From NCBI GenBank assembly GCA_027186245.1, contig CP114500.1, positions 2,676,001-2,740,000 of the forward strand: DNA of 64,000 nt, given 5' to 3'. This document shows, one piece after another, positions 60,189 through 64,000 of this stretch; the stretch's first letter is position 1; each line of letters begins with the position of its first letter. Origin of the DNA: Coriaria nepalensis (taxonomy: Eukaryota; Streptophyta; Magnoliopsida; Cucurbitales; Coriariaceae). The notes under the pieces were generated by a model. That model had not been told where the DNA came from, did not search any database, and saw only the letters and a list, made by a program, of their open reading frames with translations. The position numbers were made by a program, and so were the translations under genes.

Positions 60189-63100
60189 ATGCCGCCGTCC
60201 CCAGATGGCCGTGGTGCATGCCTCGGTGGAGAAAATGGCGACTCTGACGCCTATCACTGTAGATCCGATGTTCCGGAGTGTATGCATTGCGGAGAAACCG
60301 ATGCGGCGCCTTTGTTCGCGCTTCGTCGTTCTTCTTCTTCGCCCTGGCTCGATTCCACGCCTTCGAGTGAGTCAGAGAAGCTTATGAGAGTCGTCATTGC
60401 TTCTACCAAGGGGTTCGTGATTGGAGCTGGTCTCAAAGGTGGTCTCTCCCTCTTTTCGATCCTAGTTCGATTAAGGCGACGAACCGTTTCCGCTTCACAA
60501 AGGTGAGGTTCTCTGTAAACAAAATTCTTAGTTAAAAATTGATTCAGATCTTCGAATTGTGTTTGTGAGTATGTATGATAATGGGAAGAAAATAATGTTG
60601 TATTTTGGTTAATTTGTTCAGGAAAGGTGTGATAACGAATTCTGAAGCGATTGTCATAGGCTTGAAGGATACTTTGAGATACGGCCTTTTTCTCTGTTCT
60701 TTTGCGGGCACATATGTGTCTGTAGATGAGATAATACGTGGTTTGGGAGGTGACCGTAGGCAAGTTCTTTTTCTTCCTAATTTTCATGAATTCCTGAATT
60801 TCTGCTAAAAATGATTGTTCATGATAGTTTAATTAAATTAATTCTCTGACGTATTGTGTGAAATATTGCTCTTTTAGTTCAGGACTGCAAGATGGAGAGC
60901 TCTATTAGCAGGGGCAGTAGCAGGGCCTTCAATGCTTCTGACTGGTCTAAACACACAACAGACAAGCTTGGCTATATATATTTTTATGCGAGCTGCAGTC
61001 TTAGCAACTCGCTGTGGGATAAAAAGCAAGCGGTTCGGGCATATTTGTAAACCTCTCACTTGGGCGCATGGTGATATATTCCTTATGTGCCTCTCCTCTT
61101 CACAAATTTTGTAAGTTACCCTTTCTGCAGAAACAAGTTGATGAGTTAAATATCTTAATATCGTACCTCCACGGTGACTATGGACTGTGGTTTCCTTGGT
61201 TCACGTCCAGCCTGAAAAGTTTTCGCTCACTAAGCAAGTATATAAAACCAATCTTATCGTTGATGTGAATAAGATCAGGGCTCTACAAGGATAATGTTTT
61301 CCTACATATTTACATTGTCGGCCAAATTCTTCATCAAGACCTCATTGCATATTGTAGCATTAAGGTTTAGGTGAGGTGAAAGAATCCACTCTTAGTGCCC
61401 TGAATAGAAGTCCCCAAGGAAGATGGAAATAAATGGTAGATTACTTCTTGAAAATTCTAGGTCGTTGATGCCTCTACTAGTATAGATGTTATCCTGGATA
61501 TCAACTAAACAAGGCTTCAGTAAACCAAAAAACCCTTAATAACTGTGTCATGATGGTTGAGTGGAAAATATACTTATGTATATGCATGTTTCAGGTCTTC
61601 TTACATACTGAAGCAAGAGAGCTTGCCACCGTCATATAAATCTTTCCTAAACAAACATGGTGGAAAGGATATTGCTATCTTGGAGGGTGTGAAAAGCATG
61701 GCAAGTGGCATGCCTTTAACTAATCTGACAACGATAGAAAAATATTATAACACCATAGGGTTGGACGTTAAATTAGATCCAAATATGAAGGTCCCTTGTT
61801 CGGTATGCCTCTTCTCTCTTCATTTTTACTTCTATTGATTTCTCATTGGAAAATTCAGGAAGAGGTCATTCTTATTATCTAATCCATTTAGTTTTCCAGT
61901 TGTATTACATATAAGGTGTTTACTGTGTAGATTTATCTAATCCATAGGGTTGGTTGTTTTTCCAGTGAACTCTTTACTTTCTTACAAAATGTTATTTTTT
62001 ATTGTGATTGTAGGCAGAGAAATCATTCTCCATTTCTCATTACTACTTGAAGCTCTGTTTATAATTCCTGGAACAATATAGGGTCAAATTTGTAGTAGCT
62101 ATGCCACTAAAAAAAATAAAATGTAACTGGACTTTTCCATTTGATGCAGATTGTCCATGGAAATCAATCATGTGGTGGACATTTTCTTTCATTTCTTATT
62201 CAAGCCTATAAAAGAGCATTACCAGTTTATCTCCCCGTGTATCTAATTCCTGCCCTAATAGTTCATCGTCAAGGGCTCTTAAAGAGGTGAAGAAATCAGC
62301 TCTGCAACTAGTTCTTTATATTAATTTCCATCTCTCTGCCCCGTAATAAGGTATGAGACGTATAGACTTCTAGTTTTGATCAAATTCACATTGGAGCTAG
62401 CATTGTTCCGGGGGGTACTCAGTTTGTTACACATGTCCTGTCCAAGGTTATATTAGCAAATCATAAACTCCGGTTTTAAGCATTTAATGTCCCGATATCA
62501 ACGTTTAATTCCAGTATAGGGAACACATTTTTGGTTGCTCTTTTTTCCACTTGTATTCGCATTGCAGAAAAACGACATTTCAATAATTAATGCATCTGTT
62601 AAACCTCGTGCAGGCGCTACACAATATTAGCCAAGGGACTTCTTGGGACCGCAAGGTCAAGCTTGTTCCTATCAGTATATTGTTCATCTGCCTGGTCAGT
62701 TTCTACTTTTCCATAATACTCATAAAAGTAGGAAGAATGATTTAAGACGAGTAAATATTGTGTGGAACACGATGAAGAATGAAAAAGTTACAGGAGTGAA
62801 AGCCTGTACATATGTTGTAACCTTTTTTGCTCAGTGAAGTTCTGTTTCTCATCAGGATGTGGACTTGCATCTTATTCCGAATGTTCCAGAGATGCAACAT
62901 CCCAATGGTAGCAATGGGAACGGTATATTTTCTTGCTTCTTTTTTAATTTGCAAGAATAATATACGCTTTATCCTGAAACTCATATGCATAATATTCATG
63001 TCCAGTTCCCCACCGGTTTCGCTCTTGCCATTGAGAAGAAGAGCAGAAGGATCGAGATATCCCTCTACTGCCTTGCACGAGCAATCGAAAGCTTCTTCAC

Positions 63101-63317
63101 CTGCATGGCAGACGCTGGCTTTTTCCCGCCATCGCAGAATTTCATGCGAGCAGATGTCTTGGTGTTCAGCCTATCAACAGCCATTATAATGCACTGCTAT
63201 GCTCGAGAAAGAGAAGTCTTCCGATCCAAATACTTAAACGTTCTTGACTGGGTTTTCGGCATCCCTCCTCCCCCACAAGAAACTCCAAAACGCAAAGATA
63301 GTAATTTAACACCTTAG
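60189..63317 (+). CDS. TMEM135-like membrane protein (8 exons, one GC-AG intron)
   Basis: Exons: 60189-60502, 60622-60759, 60883-61110, 61595-61802, 62150-62286, 62614-62694, 62856-62922, 63006-63317; joined 1485 bp (494 aa). All introns are GT-AG except intron 2, whose donor reads AG|GCAAGT. The product has hydrophobic segments around FVIGAGLKGGLSLFSIL, ARWRALLAGAVAGPSMLLTG and LPVYLPVYLIPALIVHRQG, and conserved words VHGNQSCGGHF, RRYTILAKGLLGTARSSLFL and EISLYCLARAIESFFTCMAD, as in plant homologues of TMEM135 (annotated in some databases as Tim17/22/23-related). In animals the family is linked to peroxisomes and mitochondria; the plant role is not established. The start ATG is the first in frame, in CACCACCATGCC context. 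Confidence 0.9.
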
Positions 63318-63576
63318 CAATTCTCAATGTACCAATTCACCTTATATGATACTTTTTGGATTGAGTTTTATAAATTATATATTAAACTTATAATGTACCG
63401 TAATTTCATCATTCAATTGCTAGAACATTAGAGCAGGAAAGCATTGTTCTTGAGTAATAGCCTTAAGAAAAATATACTGATACTCATTGATGATGATAAA
63501 ATCTGGGTTACATATCATACTAAGCAGGAAAAAAGAAGGAAAAAAAAAAAACTGGCCGTTTGAATAGAGTTTAGTT

Positions 63577-63945
63577 TCAGACTTCGTCTTCGTGAAGGAG
63601 CAAATTAGGGATTCCTTTATTGACGGGGAATCTACGACCGGTCTCTGGACAAACAAGGCCGCCTTCTTCGAGATGGAGTTCTAAGAGAGCGTGGTGGAAT
63701 CGTTGCAGAAACTCGTCCGAGTCGAGCATGGACGGGTCGGCCTCTTCTGGGAGCTCGGCGTAGCCCAGTGTGCGAGACGCCTCGACGAGCGCTTTCCACT
63801 CAATCTTGGCGAACATGTTCTTGAGGAAATCCGGATTGAGATCGACCTGCTTCTCCACCATCTGTACCACCTCGATTCTGAGAGGGAAGCCGTTCGTGAC
63901 GCCCTTGATATTGCAGGAAAGCATGTTGTGAGTAAGAAGCCTCAT
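63577..63945 (-). CDS. TRM112: TRM112, methyltransferase-activating subunit
   Basis: Single uninterrupted frame of 122 aa, the family's normal size. It begins MRLLTHNMLSCNIKGV and ends with the conserved block CPETGRRFPVNKGIPNLLL. TRM112 is the small shared partner that stabilises several methyltransferases acting on tRNA, rRNA and release factor eRF1; the Arabidopsis homologue (SMO2) affects organ growth. It converges with the TMEM135-like gene, stop codons 259 bp apart. The ATG at 63945 is chosen because the conserved N-terminus starts there. It appears intact. Confidence 0.96.
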   Translation of the reverse strand: MRLLTHNMLSCNIKGVTNGFPLRIEVVQMVEKQVDLNPDFLKNMFAKIEWKALVEASRTLGYAELPEEADPSMLDSDEFLQRFHHALLELHLEEGGLVCPETGRRFPVNKGIPNLLLHEDEV

Positions 63946-64000
63946 GTCTCTGGAATTGATCGCTTCCTTCTTTACGCTGATCGCCGCCGGCGAAGGCTGT
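63946..64000 (-). other. 5' leader or promoter of TRM112
   Basis: The last 55 bases of the window are immediately upstream of the TRM112 start; no further feature can be judged. Confidence 0.4.

Overview
The window is nuclear DNA from a flowering plant, almost certainly a eudicot. The evidence is multi-exon genes with GT-AG introns, plant-only families (a two-exon LRR receptor kinase, trehalose-6-phosphate phosphatase, a CFL1-like WW protein, an SC35-type SR protein), very AT-rich intergenic DNA with many microsatellites, and decayed Ty1/copia, LINE and MITE sequences. I cannot name the species. No tRNA, rRNA or CRISPR array was recognised.

Left part (1-24 kb) is repeat-dominated. A decayed copia remnant lies on the minus strand at about 1.9-3.9 kb. 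A second decayed copia (about 5.1-11.9 kb, minus strand) is split inside its gag region by a young copia element at 6388-11495. The young element has 129-bp LTRs that differ at one base, a tRNA-iMet primer site, a polypurine tract and one continuous 1370-codon gag-pol frame broken by only two TGA codons. Its leader carries a dense W-box array followed by a TGACG array. Further right are a plus-strand copia gag remnant (16.6-17.3 kb), diverged tandem copies of a TRIM-like unit (19.1-19.7 kb) and a likely hAT-type non-autonomous transposon (20366-21036). At 24262-24603 there is a 340-bp foldback with a perfect 26-bp inner duplex, the best candidate for an undescribed small-RNA locus.

Right part (26-64 kb) holds the genes: trehalose-6-phosphate phosphatase (26038-28075, +), a LINE fragment (about 34.9-35.3 kb, -), an MIK2-like LRR receptor kinase (36606-40172, -) flanked by a perfect 92-bp direct repeat, the SR splicing factor SC35 (42129-44113, -), a sugar-transporter (STP) pseudogene split by a copia fragment (45284-49131, +), a CFL1-like WW protein (53497-54570, +), a mitochondrial adenine-nucleotide carrier of the BTL type (55301-57152, +), a small exon-like fragment of a TSET/TPLATE-complex WD40 protein (58223-58390, -), a TMEM135-like membrane protein with one GC-AG intron (60189-63317, +), and TRM112 (63577-63945, -).

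The genes are ordinary single plant loci and do not form an operon or pathway cluster. Exon boundaries were set by reading splice sites and checking that every joined frame stays open; all genes given as intact close in frame.
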